A DNA stretch of 64,000 bases, from contig JAQFVV010006313.1 of assembly GCA_028023455.1 (NCBI GenBank), forward strand, positions 3,577,147 through 3,641,146, read 5' to 3'. Position numbers and translations under genes: made by a program. Of the stretch, positions 51,849 through 63,849 are shown one piece after another. The DNA comes from Epiperipatus broadwayi. Lineage: Eukaryota; Onychophora; Udeonychophora; Euonychophora; Peripatidae. Numbering within the stretch: the stretch's first letter is position 1; each line of letters starts with the position of its first letter. Under the pieces are notes generated by a model, which did no database searches, was not told where the DNA came from, and saw nothing but the letters and a program-made list of their open reading frames with translations.

Positions 51849-52085
51849 AAAACAGATAAAACTCTCTATATGTATTGCCACTCAGTGCAAGCCAGAGTAA
51901 CTAATGGATTCCATAAGACTTGGGCATAAAATCCCCATCTAGTGCCTACACATCCAATAGCTTCTCTGGGGATATTGGATGAGTAGGCACTAGATGGGGA
52001 TTTTATGCACAAGCCTTCTGGCATCCATTGATTACTCTGGCTTGCACTGAGTGGCAATACATATGGATAGTTTTGCCTGTTTTAA
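51849..52085. mobile_element. Foldback (MITE-like) element 5, inserted in pol
   Basis: About 237 bp. Arms of about 110 bp (TTGCCACTCAGTGCAAGCC at the left, GGCTTGCACTGAGTGGCAA at the right) are close to identical and flank a spacer of about 15 bp at GCTTCTCTGGGGATA. The ends TTAAAACAG..CTGTTTTAA would allow TTAA or TA target duplication. It interrupts the RT-RNase H region, so it is younger than the Ty3 copy. Confidence 0.7.
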
Positions 52086-52119
52086 TAACAGTTAATGGCA
52101 AGTATAAGAAATGGTGATC

Positions 52120-52440
52120 ATGTAATGTTTATTTCTTAAGTTGGTGGTTAAAGAGTGCAGAAATGTATTATTCAACCATTGAAAAAGAAGACCTAGTAGT
52201 TGTGTCAACATTTTCTAAACAGAAACAGTTTTTATTGGGATCACTGATCATAGTAATAATGAATCATAAAAGTTTAGAATTCTTTAACTGTGGATATTTA
52301 AATAATGATTGTTTGATGAAGTGGAACCTGTTTTTACAACAATTTGATTGTGTCATATAGTATTATCAAAGAAAAAATAATGTTGTACCAGATATTTTTA
52401 ACCAATCAAATTATAAAAAAAATATTTTACAGACACAGAA
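52120..52440 (+). pseudogene. Ty3-type RNase H
   Basis: The frame at 52163-52360 reads YYSTIEKEDLVVVSTFSKQK and FLLGSLIIVIMNHKSLEFF, matching the Y..TEKE.LAVV....F..YL.G..F.V.TDH..L block of Ty3-type RNase H, with TDH changed to MNH. WNLFLQQFDCVI follows in the usual place. The first DAS motif is missing or overwritten by the foldback insert. Confidence 0.7.
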
Positions 52441-52455
52441 AACCTATTTCTTACT

Positions 52456-53660
52456 GTGATTACATTAATAATAGATGATTCTGTTGAAAGTGACTTGAAA
52501 AATTTGGATAATCTGCAATCAGAAGATCCCAAATTAAAGGATATAAATATATGCTTAACATTGAAATCAAGATCTGTAGGAACCACTGAGCCAATTATTG
52601 ATGAGAAATTATTGAACTATAGATTGTCAGATAATTTGTTGATTTATAAAGTTGACATTAATAAAAATGAATCATGATCGATCATCATTCCTACTTGTTT
52701 CAGGGGAAAGTTGATTTATTATATATATTGTCTGTATGAGAATTATGAAATTAGGTTAGTAAAGCACATAGTGCACAGACTGTGCTACTGACCTAAGATG
52801 TATGCATCCATAATAGATAGACTCAATCATGTTAAATATGTTTAAGGATTATAATTCTAAATAAATCCTAAGCAAGAAAATTACAATCTATTTTTCCAAA
52901 TAGAACTAAAAAAGTTTTGGCAACAACTTTTACAGACACTTATCATCTTATCGCAAGTACAAATTTCTGTTGATCACATATTATCTATTTTCAAAATATA
53001 TGTCTCCACATATCCTGTTCAAAAGTATGTTACTTGGGAAATCATTAGAGTTTGAAAAGACCTGAGTCCATCCTTACTGATCATTCTACCTCATTCATGT
53101 CTTTGGAATGGAAAGATTGCTTGAAAGATCAGGGTGTCAAGCATATCCTGATTTTCATCCATAAACCTCAGTCTAATTGATGCATGAGATTGATGAGAGA
53201 ATTGAGTGGATTACTTAGGATTTACCTCAAGGAAAACCATCACAGTTGAGTCAACCAACTAAAACAAATTTTGTAGTACATAAATTCAATGCAGCAAGAA
53301 TTCACCCATTTTACCCTGATGTGTCTTTACTTTCATTATGGGGAACCAGTATTGATTAAAATTCCCTTTCTTACTCCTCCAGATGAGATCAGTCATGACA
53401 ATGATTAAGAAAGAACTAAACAAAATTAGACAAGAATGGGTGAAAAGTGATGCTTGCAAGAACCACAACATCCAAACTAATTTAAGGTCAGAGATTTGGT
53501 ATTTTTTAGTACCCCTCCATACTAGTCACTCACAAGATGTACAAAAAGTTGTTCAACATCTATGAGGAATATTACAGGATTGATAAAAGGTTGGAGAGAC
53601 TGCTACACTGGATGGGCTGAAGGATATGTCCAATGTCCAAAAACTTAGGCTAGTATATCA
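52456..53660 (+). pseudogene. Ty3-type integrase (decayed)
   Basis: 52456-52677 is the pre-integrase linker (LLNYRLSDNLLIYKVD). A degraded HHCC region follows, then core pieces in shifting frames: SILTDHST (second catalytic Asp block, about 53070), DCLKDQGVKHILI, HKPQSN and MRELSGLLR (third acidic position, about 53190-53215). YINSMQQEFTHFTL..FHYG corresponds to the INSTCNQSTGFTPFHLHYG block of the integrase at 63407-63844. The C-terminal FKVRDLVFFSTPPY and NIYEEYYRI correspond to its FRVDDLVFVRTP and EIYEGPYKI. This places it in the same lineage as the right-hand element. Many stops and frameshifts. Confidence 0.7.
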
Positions 53661-55781
53661 AAAATGATTAGCTTTGCTTTAATCCAAACCTGTACTCATA
53701 GGTTTTTTTGTCTTCATAGATCTTGTTGCAATATTCCCAAGGGAATGAAAAAAATTGTGATTTGAATTTAATAATAATACAACATTACTGAAGTAAATGA
53801 GTGGTTTTGTTTACAAAAGACTGCACATGTTTGCACCTTATGTGCCATTTCTACATCACACTTTGCTTTCAAATTTTTTTTTTGTGAAGTATTTATGTAA
53901 TGTGCTTGTGTTGGTTGTTTATATGAGATCTTCCAATAATAAAACAATTAATTTACTCTTTTATACATTAATGTTTTCGCATTCTAACATCAAAAATTTT
54001 CCAAATAATTTTAGCAAGTTATTTGCTTCATTGAAAAACATCCATAATGTTTTCTTCTAATAATAATCTGCTGAAGAAACAAATAACAAAATCTATATTT
54101 GATAACCTATAGTAATTTTAATAATTATTTTTACCTTACATCTTTGCAAATGGTGATTATGTATTATTTAAACAAAACAAGAAATCAGTTTTCCTCATCT
54201 ATGCACTCTGGTTGCTCCGATGTGCCATTATTTTTGACCAGAGAGTCCAATCAGCGAATCAAAAGCTATTGGACCTAAGTCGCACTCTCAAAACCAAAGA
54301 TACCAAACTAGCCCCACCCTCACTCATCACAGACACTTGGGCAATCCTCCAATTCCCATCCTCTCAGCCTCTGTCATAGGACTCAATCATTCAAATGTTT
54401 GTGACCCATGTGGTGCTTGCCCAATGAAAACATGCATCTCAGACTGGCCTGCACTACACACTGTTTCCCCTTTCCATTTCCCATTCCCTTTTCACATGTA
54501 CCCATCCCCTCTTACCGTGTTGCTTCTGAAATTTCAATTTATCAAATAATCACTCCCTTGTAAACCTTTTTCTAACTATATTTGTATCTGTTTTTTTTTT
54601 TTATGAATAAACTTTCATCACTGAGAAAAACAAGAAAGAAGTCGCATTTAAATTATTTTTCCAATGTTAGTGGCTTTATATGAACTTCTCTTATAGTACA
54701 ACAAAATCTGATATCATTTTCTAAAGAATATTATTAAATTTAACAGACAGATGTAAATGCAGATAAATACAGTTACACTTAACCAAATACTAACTCATTA
54801 TTCACACATCAAATACCAAGTAATGTGATGACATTTCATATTCTGAAAGTAAAGACTAATTTCTGCTGACGGTCATTTATATTAAATTACCGCAAAAATA
54901 CATATATAAATCAATTACATATGATTTTGAAATTCCTAAGGGTCTCATAATCAAGGAAAAATTTGGTCTTTTTTTATTTAAGTAGCTGATTGAGATATCT
55001 AAGTAAAGAATGAAATAATATATATATCAGCAAATGACATTTTACTAGAATACAATATCCGAAACATTTAACAAGGCAGTTTTTATTTATTATGTAATAA
55101 TAATTACTATTTTACTTTAGAAGAGTCTTTGAACTATGCGCGCTTATTGAAAGGAAAAGAAATTCTTTCTCAAACTATTTAATAATTTGTTTTATTTACT
55201 ATATAAAGTGGAATAAATTGCTATCGCATATGTTTTTCACAATAAACCAGAAAAGCATAGAAAAAATATTATTGTTTTTTAAAACATACATTTGATTTTA
55301 AATAACTTAATTTTTTTATGTGTGTTATTAACATTACACAAGCACAGTCAAAAATAATTCTTAAAAATTATAGCTCTATCTTTGATAAAAATGACTTTTA
55401 AATATAAATAATATAAAAAATTTATCTGGATCATTAAAAATCTATATTTAGCAGAAGAAAAGACAAAACATCTAACATTTGTTTAAATATTTTTTTTATT
55501 TGATGAATTGCTATTGAAGTTGCAAAACTTTATCATTGCTTTTACTGCCATCTAATGGAACAAGCTTAAAACTAAATTATATTTTTTTCTAAAATCAAAT
55601 TTCTCATTCACATAAAACTCAAGTGATTTTTACCTAGAAAAAAAAAAATTATTAAATGTTAATATCAAACAGTTCTCAATATACTAGTTAATTTATGAAA
55701 TAATAATTTGATTTATAATTAATACAATGAACAATGAAAATTGTTTAAATAAATAATAATGGTCAATTATTTTATACAAGT
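53661..55781. other. Possible 3' remnant of Ty3 element, then intergenic
   Basis: 54185-54650 is clearly richer in GC than its surroundings, with C-rich segments and an AATAAACTTTCATC polyadenylation-type signal at 54606. It could be U3/R of the decayed element's 3' LTR or another repeat. No second copy was found. A frame open over 54190-54345 has no recognised motif. The rest to 55781 is AT-rich with no gene. Confidence 0.35.
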
Positions 55782-56022
55782 CATCATCATTATCAACTAT
55801 TATCAATCCACTGCAGGATGAAGGTCTCTCCAAGTTCAATCCATCTTTTCCTATCTTTAGCTTCTCTTCTCCACATCACCCCTGCACATTTTCTTATTTC
55901 ATCCATCCATCTCACATGTGGTCTCATTCAGGGTCTTTTACAATCTCTTGGAATCCAGTTTAAAATTCCATCAGTTATCATCTCTTTTAACAATATGTCC
56001 AGCCCAACTCCACTTCAGTCTT

Positions 56023-56760
56023 TTAATTTTTTTCAATGAGGTCAGTAAAACCTGTTTGTTCTCTTACCCATACATTGTGTTTTCGATCCATTCTTGTTAC
56101 TCCCAACATGCATCTCTCCATATTTCTTTGAGTGGTCTGAAGTCTCTGTATTGCTCTTCTATTAAGTGTCCAAGTCTCAGATCCATAAGTAAGAACTGGC
56201 AAAACACATTTATTAAAAACCTTCCTTTTCAAACACATAAGCATATTTCCTTTTATAATCAAGTTATTTCTACCAAAAGCATTCCAACCAAATTTAATTC
56301 TATGATTAATTTCATCCATTATATTTCCATCTGTATTAATAATCTGACCAAAGTATTTGTAACTGTTAACTTTTTCTAACTCATCATAATCAATCTTTAT
56401 TTTCCAATTTTGAGAAAATCTATTAAACATTACTTTAGTCTTTTTAGCATTTATCTTTAGTCCTACTTTCCAACTTTCATCTGATAACTCCTGCAACATT
56501 TCCTGTAACTCTAAAGCATTGTTTGCAAAAACAACTACATCATCTGCAAAATCTAAATGACTTAAATAATCTCCATTTACTTTCACTCCTTTAGCTTCTC
56601 GTTTTAATCCACAAAATATTTCCTGCAGCACTGCTGTAAAAAGTTTTGGAGATATGGAGTCACCCAGTCTTACACTCTTTTCAATGTTGATTTTGCTACT
56701 ATCATTATGTAATCTAATTGTTGCTGTTGCATTTTTTAAATATCCTTTAAAATATAACAA
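56023..56760 (-). pseudogene. RTE RT: catalytic palm and thumb, C-terminal part
   Basis: 245 codons: SVRLGDSISPKLFTAVL (usual GV.QGD.ISP.LF), HLDFADDVVVFA with the catalytic Asp pair, GLKINAKKTKVM, YKYFGQIINTDGN, RIKFGWNAFG, then VLPVLTYGSETWTLN and ERCMLGVTRMDR, the hallmark C-terminus of RTE elements. It performs target-primed reverse transcription in active relatives. It overlaps the upstream RT piece by a frameshift near 56750. Confidence 0.88.
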
Positions 56761-57314
56761 TATCCTGGATCTACACCTTGATGATCCAATGCTTTAATCA
56801 CTGAAGAAATGTTTATAGAATCAAATGCCTTTTCATAGTCTACAAATCCTAAGCATAATGGCAACTCATATTCATTTGTCCTTTCTATAATTTCTCTCAA
56901 TACCTGGATATGATCTACTGTACTAAAACCACTTTTAAATCCATCTTGTTCTCTTGGTTGGTGGAAATCCAGTGTTTTCTGTAGATAAGTTGTAATTATC
57001 TTAGTGAAAATTTTGTATAAAACTGATAAAAGATTGATAGGTCTGTAATTTCTAATATCTTCTTTATCACCTTTTTTAAATATTAATATTAATACTGCAT
57101 TCTTCCAATCATCTGGTACATCTTTATCATTTAGACATTTGGTATATAACTTTGCTAATTTTTTTTCTATTTCTTCACCTGCTTCTTTTAATATATCAAT
57201 TACAATTCCATCATTATCTGGGGCCTTTCCTTTCTTCATAAATTTAATTGCATGTCTCACATCCTCATTCAAAATTCTGGGCAATTCTGAAGATATAATA
57301 TGTATAAGAAGCAC
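56736..57314 (-). pseudogene. RTE RT: fingers and first palm motifs
   Basis: 192 codons: KKGKAPDNDGIVIDILKEAG (usual K.GKAPG.DGI..E.LK..G), VLILIFKKGDKEDIRNYRPI, QDGFKSGFSTVDHI and GFVDYEKAFDSI with the first catalytic Asp. It continues into the next RT piece after a frameshift. Confidence 0.88.
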
Positions 57315-57361
57315 TTCTTCTTTATTACTATATAATTCTTGATAGAAGTCTTCTACACATT

Positions 57362-57544
57362 TTATGATGTCATCTCTCTTTTTAGTAATAATGCCATCTT
57401 TTTTTTTCTTATTGCAGATATAAATTTCCTACCAATACCAAAATGTTGTTTTACACTCTTTAGTCTTCTATTCTCTTCTACAGCTTTCCTTGTTAGTTCA
57501 CAATTATACTTTCTTATATTATTTTCAACTCTTTTCCGCACCAT
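57362..57544 (-). pseudogene. RTE linker between endonuclease and RT
   Basis: A 60-codon basic piece (RKAVEENRRLKSVKQHFGIG) at the position of the RTE linker. It is off-frame relative to its neighbours. Confidence 0.6.
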
Positions 57545-57665
57545 TTTACAAAATTCGAGATATTCAATCTTTTTTTAATGCATGATTGTTGTATATCCTC
57601 ATATTCCTTCTTCTCTTCATAAATTCTCTAGTCTCTGTAAAAATTTTACTGGTAAATTGCTGTTT

Positions 57666-57986
57666 TTATCTACCAGCTATCTTTGTTGCTGTTTTTAAAA
57701 GTGTATCGCTTATTTTCCTATTAATGTCATTCAAATCTAAATCATGTTCAAAATCTACTAATACTTGAAACCAATTTGTAAGTTCTAATTTAAATTCATT
57801 AGAATGTTTCTGAAGATTAGGAATATCAACTGTAAATATTGTTTTTCTTAATAAATTTTGTCTCTCTAGTTTTGCATTAACATGTATCTTACATCTTACT
57901 AGTCGGTGATCACTTCGTGTGTTAAATTTATTAAGAACAGTACAGTCTTGAAATATGTATTTTTGTTTAGTCAAAATATAATCCAA
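57666..57986 (-). pseudogene. RTE endonuclease C-terminal part
   Basis: 106 codons beginning MDYILTKQKY and carrying RSDHRLVRCKI, the final SDH catalytic motif of apurinic-type endonucleases. The preceding IDYI-type strand is present. Confidence 0.8.
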
Positions 57987-58041
57987 TTCTGCTGTACCTT
58001 CATTTGGATGCTTCCATGTCCATTTCCTTTTAATATTTTTC

Positions 58042-58242
58042 TCAAAAACTAGAATTCATAATATAAAGTTTTTCTTTTTCTGAAAACTCCACAAGCCTAT
58101 GTCCTTTCTCATTTCTATTTCCATAACCAAAACTACCTACAGCATTTTCATCTTTCATTTGTTTACCAATTCTAGCATTAAAGTCTCCCATAACAATTTT
58201 AAAATGTTGTTTACTCTCATCAAAAGTCGTTTGTACATCCAT
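58042..58242 (-). pseudogene. RTE endonuclease middle part
   Basis: A 66-codon piece with IVMGDFNARIG (catalytic Asp and Asn) and GHRLVEFSEKEKLYIMN, typical of RTE endonuclease. The N-terminal Glu-containing motif would lie in the N gap. Confidence 0.82.
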
Positions 58243-58257
58243 ATAAAAACCTTCTAC

Positions 58258-58757
58258 NNNNNNNNNNNNNNNNNNNNNNNNNNNNNNNNNNNNNNNNNNN
58301 NNNNNNNNNNNNNNNNNNNNNNNNNNNNNNNNNNNNNNNNNNNNNNNNNNNNNNNNNNNNNNNNNNNNNNNNNNNNNNNNNNNNNNNNNNNNNNNNNNNN
58401 NNNNNNNNNNNNNNNNNNNNNNNNNNNNNNNNNNNNNNNNNNNNNNNNNNNNNNNNNNNNNNNNNNNNNNNNNNNNNNNNNNNNNNNNNNNNNNNNNNNN
58501 NNNNNNNNNNNNNNNNNNNNNNNNNNNNNNNNNNNNNNNNNNNNNNNNNNNNNNNNNNNNNNNNNNNNNNNNNNNNNNNNNNNNNNNNNNNNNNNNNNNN
58601 NNNNNNNNNNNNNNNNNNNNNNNNNNNNNNNNNNNNNNNNNNNNNNNNNNNNNNNNNNNNNNNNNNNNNNNNNNNNNNNNNNNNNNNNNNNNNNNNNNNN
58701 NNNNNNNNNNNNNNNNNNNNNNNNNNNNNNNNNNNNNNNNNNNNNNNNNNNNNNNNN
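58258..58757. other. Assembly gap, 500 N
   Basis: Exactly 500 undetermined bases, probably a fixed-size placeholder, followed by (TA)n at 58758-58774. Confidence 0.99.
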
Positions 58758-58776
58758 TATATATATATATATATTC

Positions 58777-61700
58777 TGACCTTGTAATGCATGTGTAGCT
58801 CCACTACACATCAGGCCAATCACGTTGAGGGCCATAATCTAACCGCCCCATTCCCGCATCTCCACTTCCCCCAAAATAAATATAATATAGTGAAAATCAC
58901 CTAACCGGGTTCTAGCTCTAATAATTAATGAAATATTCAATTAAATGCTCTACTAGCTCAAGTTTCTTAAAATTAATTTAGGTTCTGTTTTAAACTAACT
59001 CAAATAAATATTCAGGAATTCATGAGACTAGAAGTGGAAATACGGGTGACAAGGTAGATTACATTGAGACAATATCCCACAGAATACCACCTCAATGGCA
59101 TAAGAACACTATCCCCCCTTATACTACTATTACAAATAATAACTACATAGTATGCTTATGACTTCTGCAACTTCTAATCACTAAGACTCATTTAACAATT
59201 AAAGTATTAATCTTTTATCTCTAATAATAATAATAGTAATCATCTAGCTCAACTGAAATAATCTCAGGTTCTTAAATTTATTCATATGTTAATAAATATA
59301 TGGTAGCAAAATATGATAAGAGATTTTATGTCATAATCTACTACTCTGAAATTAGATTAATAATAAAACAATAATAATCACAATCTTCATTGCTTATCCA
59401 ACTAGTACAGCTTTTCTTTCATCGCAAATTTATAACCGTAATAAATTAGTTAATAATCTAATATCCCCTTTTTTATCTTTAAGTAATAAAATAAATTAAT
59501 AAGTGGCAGTGTTTAGATAATCTGATAAATAAAGCAAGTGGCAACTAATAGCATATAATTTAGCAAAATATTATGATAATGGATTGTTGACCAGTAACAC
59601 AATGCAATTTTATAATTATTTAATTACAAGAACATCAATAAATAATTAAGATTAAACATACTTCTCTATTTATCTTTTGTGCAAACAATCATATACTTAG
59701 TTTAATGGTTGTGAACATACCCTGTGAATTCATGCAATGATGTAGAGAAAACAAAACTCAGACACAAGTTTTAATAAACAAATTTTAAAATTTTATTAAC
59801 ATCAATAAAAATAAATAAAACAAACAAATCCATCTACATCTATTTACAAAGGATATCCTCATTTTTCTTTACACTACAATAGCTGAATTATACACATTTA
59901 TATTTCTTTTATCGTTAATTAGACTTATTATGCCTTTTAAAAGTTATTTATTTATTTCTCATTAGGTTTATCATATCACTTATTTTAACTATTTTATGGG
60001 TAACACCATTCTTTACCTTTTAATATTAAAGTTATTGTATTATAAATTATCTATGTGGATAAACATCATTTATAACATCATAATTTTTCAATCAATATGG
60101 TTTTTAAAAGAAAATTACATTTTCTTGTAACTTTATATAAGTCACTCCGCATATTATTCAAATATTATTATTACTTTTAACGTTTGTTCTCCAATGCTCG
60201 TAAACTATAATATTTATTCCATAAGCCATACTCATGTATAATACTATAACATGGGTTTAATTATCACCTGTTACAGTTTCACATATACTATAATTATCAA
60301 ATGTTATTGTATTTTTTAAATATGCAATACTTATATTTTTTAAAATATAATTAACAATAAGAAAACGTGAAATTATATTTAATATTTTTTTTATATTTCT
60401 ATTTGGATATACTTTTATAAAATTATAGTTCATTTCTTAAAAGGAATTAAAATAATTCTCTAACTCCTTCCCTTCTTAGGATATCTGTATATTTCTTTCA
60501 ATAATCATAATCTACTCTTCGTTAACACTTAACTATTCTTATTCCAAATAATAGCATGACATACATTCTAAAATATCTATTGTTTCTCTTTTAATAGACT
60601 TATCATATAACGATGTAGTTGCAAGAAATACAGATAAAGATAGCGAAATATGTATAGGATATTGGGAAAATAGATAAATAAGTTATCTGCAATATACTTC
60701 AAAAATGTATGGAACAGTGTGAATAGGTCCGACATTCATTGTCTAATAACCTTGGCGATAAGCATGATGTGGCAGCTATTTACTCAGCTTTACCAAACAT
60801 CTAGTACGACTCACAAGAAATATATAAAATACCACTGTCCAAAACAACATGTGTACCCGTTGTAGGGCTTTGTTAACTATGCTGATTAACATCTAAAACT
60901 ACCTATTATTTCACTCGCTGTAGCATCCTAGTTTTTAATACGTCCTCTTGGTTTCCGAATCACCACATACTACCAAGTCACTACCCAAACTATCTCTTGA
61001 GATTTTAACTGTATCCAACATCGATAAAATACTAACTACTTTTTTAAAACAAAAAACAAAATTCGCTAATATAAAAACATTTCCCTATTCCATAAGAACA
61101 ATTTGTCTTGCTTTATTACACTGTAGGTTCAACATCTACGTTTTGTTAAAATAACATTTAAATATCCCAATCGGAAAATTAACAGAAAATATCACATAAC
61201 CATCAGTTATATTGAACTATATTAATAACACATAAAATGATTATCATATGCATATTTTTAAAAAATCTAATCACATCTCAAAGTGTTTTAGAGTGTTGTT
61301 TTCAAAAATGCGTTTTACAACAATAATAACAATAAAACTTTTGCACTACATTCATTCGATTCTCAGCTGATCTAAATAAATAAAACATAAATTATATATC
61401 ATTAATAATTATAAATGTTACCAAAAACAATCTTTATCTTCCTATCAGAGTTCGTAGTAGGTTTCTTTCTCTTCGAGCATCGCAAATATACAAATTTCCA
61501 CATACATACAATTTTATTTTAAAATTCAAAATCAAAACATATTATTTCATATAATGTTATATCATGAATTAATGTATTTTGTTTTTCCTATCGCTATCTA
61601 AAACTTAATGTTTAATTTAGATTAATAAAGAAAATAATTCAAACCATAATCACATATTTTTCTGACGGTAAATCTTGGTTAGTCCCATAACATTTATTAT

Positions 61701-63219
61701 TTTTTCTTTTGTCCGAATGTTCTCCTTTATGCTTATTAAAGTTTTAAATAAATTAGTTCATTTAATAAACTGTTTAGATGATCTTTAGTTTTAGTGTTTA
61801 ATCCAAAATTATTAGAAAACATTTTATTTAGTTATCCCATGAAGCTTTTTAATGTTCTGGTGAATATTACCTCGGCGCGTTGATGCATCTTTATTTCTAG
61901 TTAAACTACAATTATTTAATAATTACGGTACCAATTGTGTTTTCCATGGATCCAATATTTTATATTTCTCTTCTGTAAACATTTTTTTTTCTTTAGGCAA
62001 GTGTTTTCCTTGGTAAACTTCACTTTCATTCATTATTATTTTATATACACTACTTTCGATCTTTAACTATTTTCTAGAGTATTTTCTCAAGTCATCTTAA
62101 AGAAAGCAATTCAAACTATTTTAATATTAAAATTCCTTTTGTCCATTTATTCTTATACGAATAATACTTATTTTTATTTTCCATTATCTTCATTAACTTT
62201 GCGCACAATGTCCTTTCATTGATTTTATACGCACAGAAACAGCTTTCATAATGATACGCTATATAAACTATATCAACGAATAATATTAACATATTTGGAA
62301 CATTATAAAATTTACAACTTGGTTTTAAGAATCTATCCATTTTCTATTGAAAACTCCGATTATATTTCGATAGAATCCACTGGAAGGTTACTGTAAAGTT
62401 AGTGAAACATTACTATGAAAAACTTTTTTTAAAAACATTTTATTCTATGATTCTCTTCGGATGATTTTTTAAATTGTCAGTTGGTTTCTTTCAAAGATAT
62501 TATTAAAATTATAATAAAATTGACTAATAAATTGAAGAAAAAAAAATTAGAGAGCTTAAAATTTTACCTCTGCTCTGGAGTCAACACAATTTTGTTCTCC
62601 CTTGTTTATACAATTAGTTGGCGCGATTTTGGTTGTCTGCCAAGATCTATTTTTTTTTTATTGGTCAATCCCTACTTGGATTTATAAACAATTTCTAAAG
62701 TTTTAAAATCATGATGTAATAGACTTAAATGTTAACTCATTATTATTTTTAAATCAATTATTATCTATTACAATTTAACTACCTTTAAAACAATTTTGAA
62801 ACAATAATTAATAAAGGTGTATACTACTTATTTTTATTATGATGTGTGACAATTCCATCCACTTCTATAATATACTATTTAAATATTTTAATTATTAGTA
62901 TTAATTTAAACCGGTGCTTATACATAGAATATTCCAGACAGTCACGTAGTCATTTCCGGTGTTTAGTCTATTTTTGTCTGTCTTAATAAATTTGCTACTT
63001 ATATTATATAAAATAATTATATAAAATTTTGAAAAACAATTTAGAAAATATAGAATTAGATACAATTCTCACCATCACAATATTTATTATTAAATATATC
63101 ATATTAATCTTTTACTGCTTAATATAATCTATAATATTACATACTATATAATATTAATTTTAAAATTTTTTTAGTAATTGACTATTTATAACTATCATTG
63201 ACCTATAGAAAAGGGCACA
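58777..63219 (-). repeat. 3' LTR of family L element (about 4.4 kb)
   Basis: On the minus strand this starts TGTGCCCTTTTCTATAGGTC at 63219 and ends ..CATTACAAGGTCA at 58777 next to (TA)n. Both ends match the solo LTR at 32600-37416, which supports the limits. A polypurine tract (minus GAAGGAGGAGG, 63224-63234) precedes the start by 4 bp. The promoter-like block is at 62591-62610. The body is AT-rich without coding frames. Length and weak internal similarity to the other copy leave room for nested insertions. Confidence 0.65.
62591..62610 (-). promoter_or_regulatory. Core promoter of family L LTR
   Basis: Minus-strand TATAAACAAGGGAGAACAAA, nearly the same as the S1 promoter (TATAAATAGAAGGGAGAACA) and at the same distance, about 610 bp, from the U3 end. 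Confidence 0.55.
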
Positions 63220-63223
63220 ATAA

Positions 63224-63234
63224 CCTCCTCCTTC
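63224..63234 (-). promoter_or_regulatory. Polypurine tract of family L element
   Basis: Minus-strand GAAGGAGGAGG just upstream of the 3' LTR, the expected primer for plus-strand DNA synthesis. It is the only G/A-rich tract of this kind in an AT-rich neighbourhood. Confidence 0.55.
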
Positions 63235-63406
63235 GAATAAAAAATTTAAAATTAATGTCTACTTCATTCATTGACATTTAATCTCTTTATCACGTACCAT
63301 GATTGAATTCAACCTTATATCACTAAAATACAAACTATACTGCTTTTAATACAAATTCACATATTATTCAACTATTATACGCAAAGTTTTAACTAATATT
63401 AAAATT

Positions 63407-63844
63407 CTATACTTCTGATGGGTATGGGATCAAGCTTCTAGCATTGTATGTCCCTTTCTCCCCTTCTGGTGTAATCAATATAAAAGCATTCTCTCCTACC
63501 TTGCTACAAATTTTATAGGGACCCTCATATATTTCAAGGAATTTCCTAAACTGATTTCTTTGCAGGTTGCTAACATGGGGTGTTCTAACAAAAACTAGAT
63601 CATCTACTCGGAACGGATGTGGTTTATTATGGGCCTTTTTAACCCTCTTAGTACCCATAATATGCAGCTTTACTTTAGCTTTACTTATATCATGATTTAT
63701 ATTTATTGGTTCTCTGGTTATGGGTATCAGTGTTTGAATCAGTAAATTTTCATGTTTGCCATAGTGTAGATGGAAAGGTGTGAAACCTGTGGATTGATTA
63801 CAAGTGCTGTTTATATAATTAACTTCAGGAAGTTTGTCACCCAC
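63407..63844 (-). pseudogene. Ty3-type integrase C-terminal tail (family L)
   Basis: This 145-codon open piece reads LPEVNYINSTCNQSTGFTPF then HLHYGK (end of the catalytic core), FRVDDLVFVRTP, and RKFLEIYEGPYKICSKVGEN (GPY/F module), ending in NARSLIPY. The usable start is a GTG inside a longer coding region: upstream in another frame VADDNKQWVT can be read, so a frameshift lies near 63835. No DDE catalytic residues are present here. It directs integration-site interaction in complete integrases. It lies 188 bp from the 3' LTR, the standard end of pol. Confidence 0.75.
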
Positions 63845-63849
63845 TGTTT

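Larger units (their letters stand above)
55790..58257 (-). mobile_element. RTE-type LINE copy A (5' end lost in gap)
   Basis: A 2.5 kb minus-strand non-LTR element: endonuclease pieces (58242-57666), linker (57544-57362), RT (57314-56023) and a 3' end near CTGCAGGATGAAGG followed by ATC/ATT-rich sequence at about 55782-55800. At least five frames are needed, so it is inactive, but each piece is well conserved. It serves as the reference for the split copy B. Confidence 0.88.

Noticed and set aside
53797-54060. 87-codon ORF after the Ty3 integrase
   Set aside because: Low-complexity Phe/Leu/Asn composition driven by AT content, no motif.
54190-54345. Open frame as a host exon
   Set aside because: No recognisable protein motif and no clear splice sites; the composition alone is not enough.
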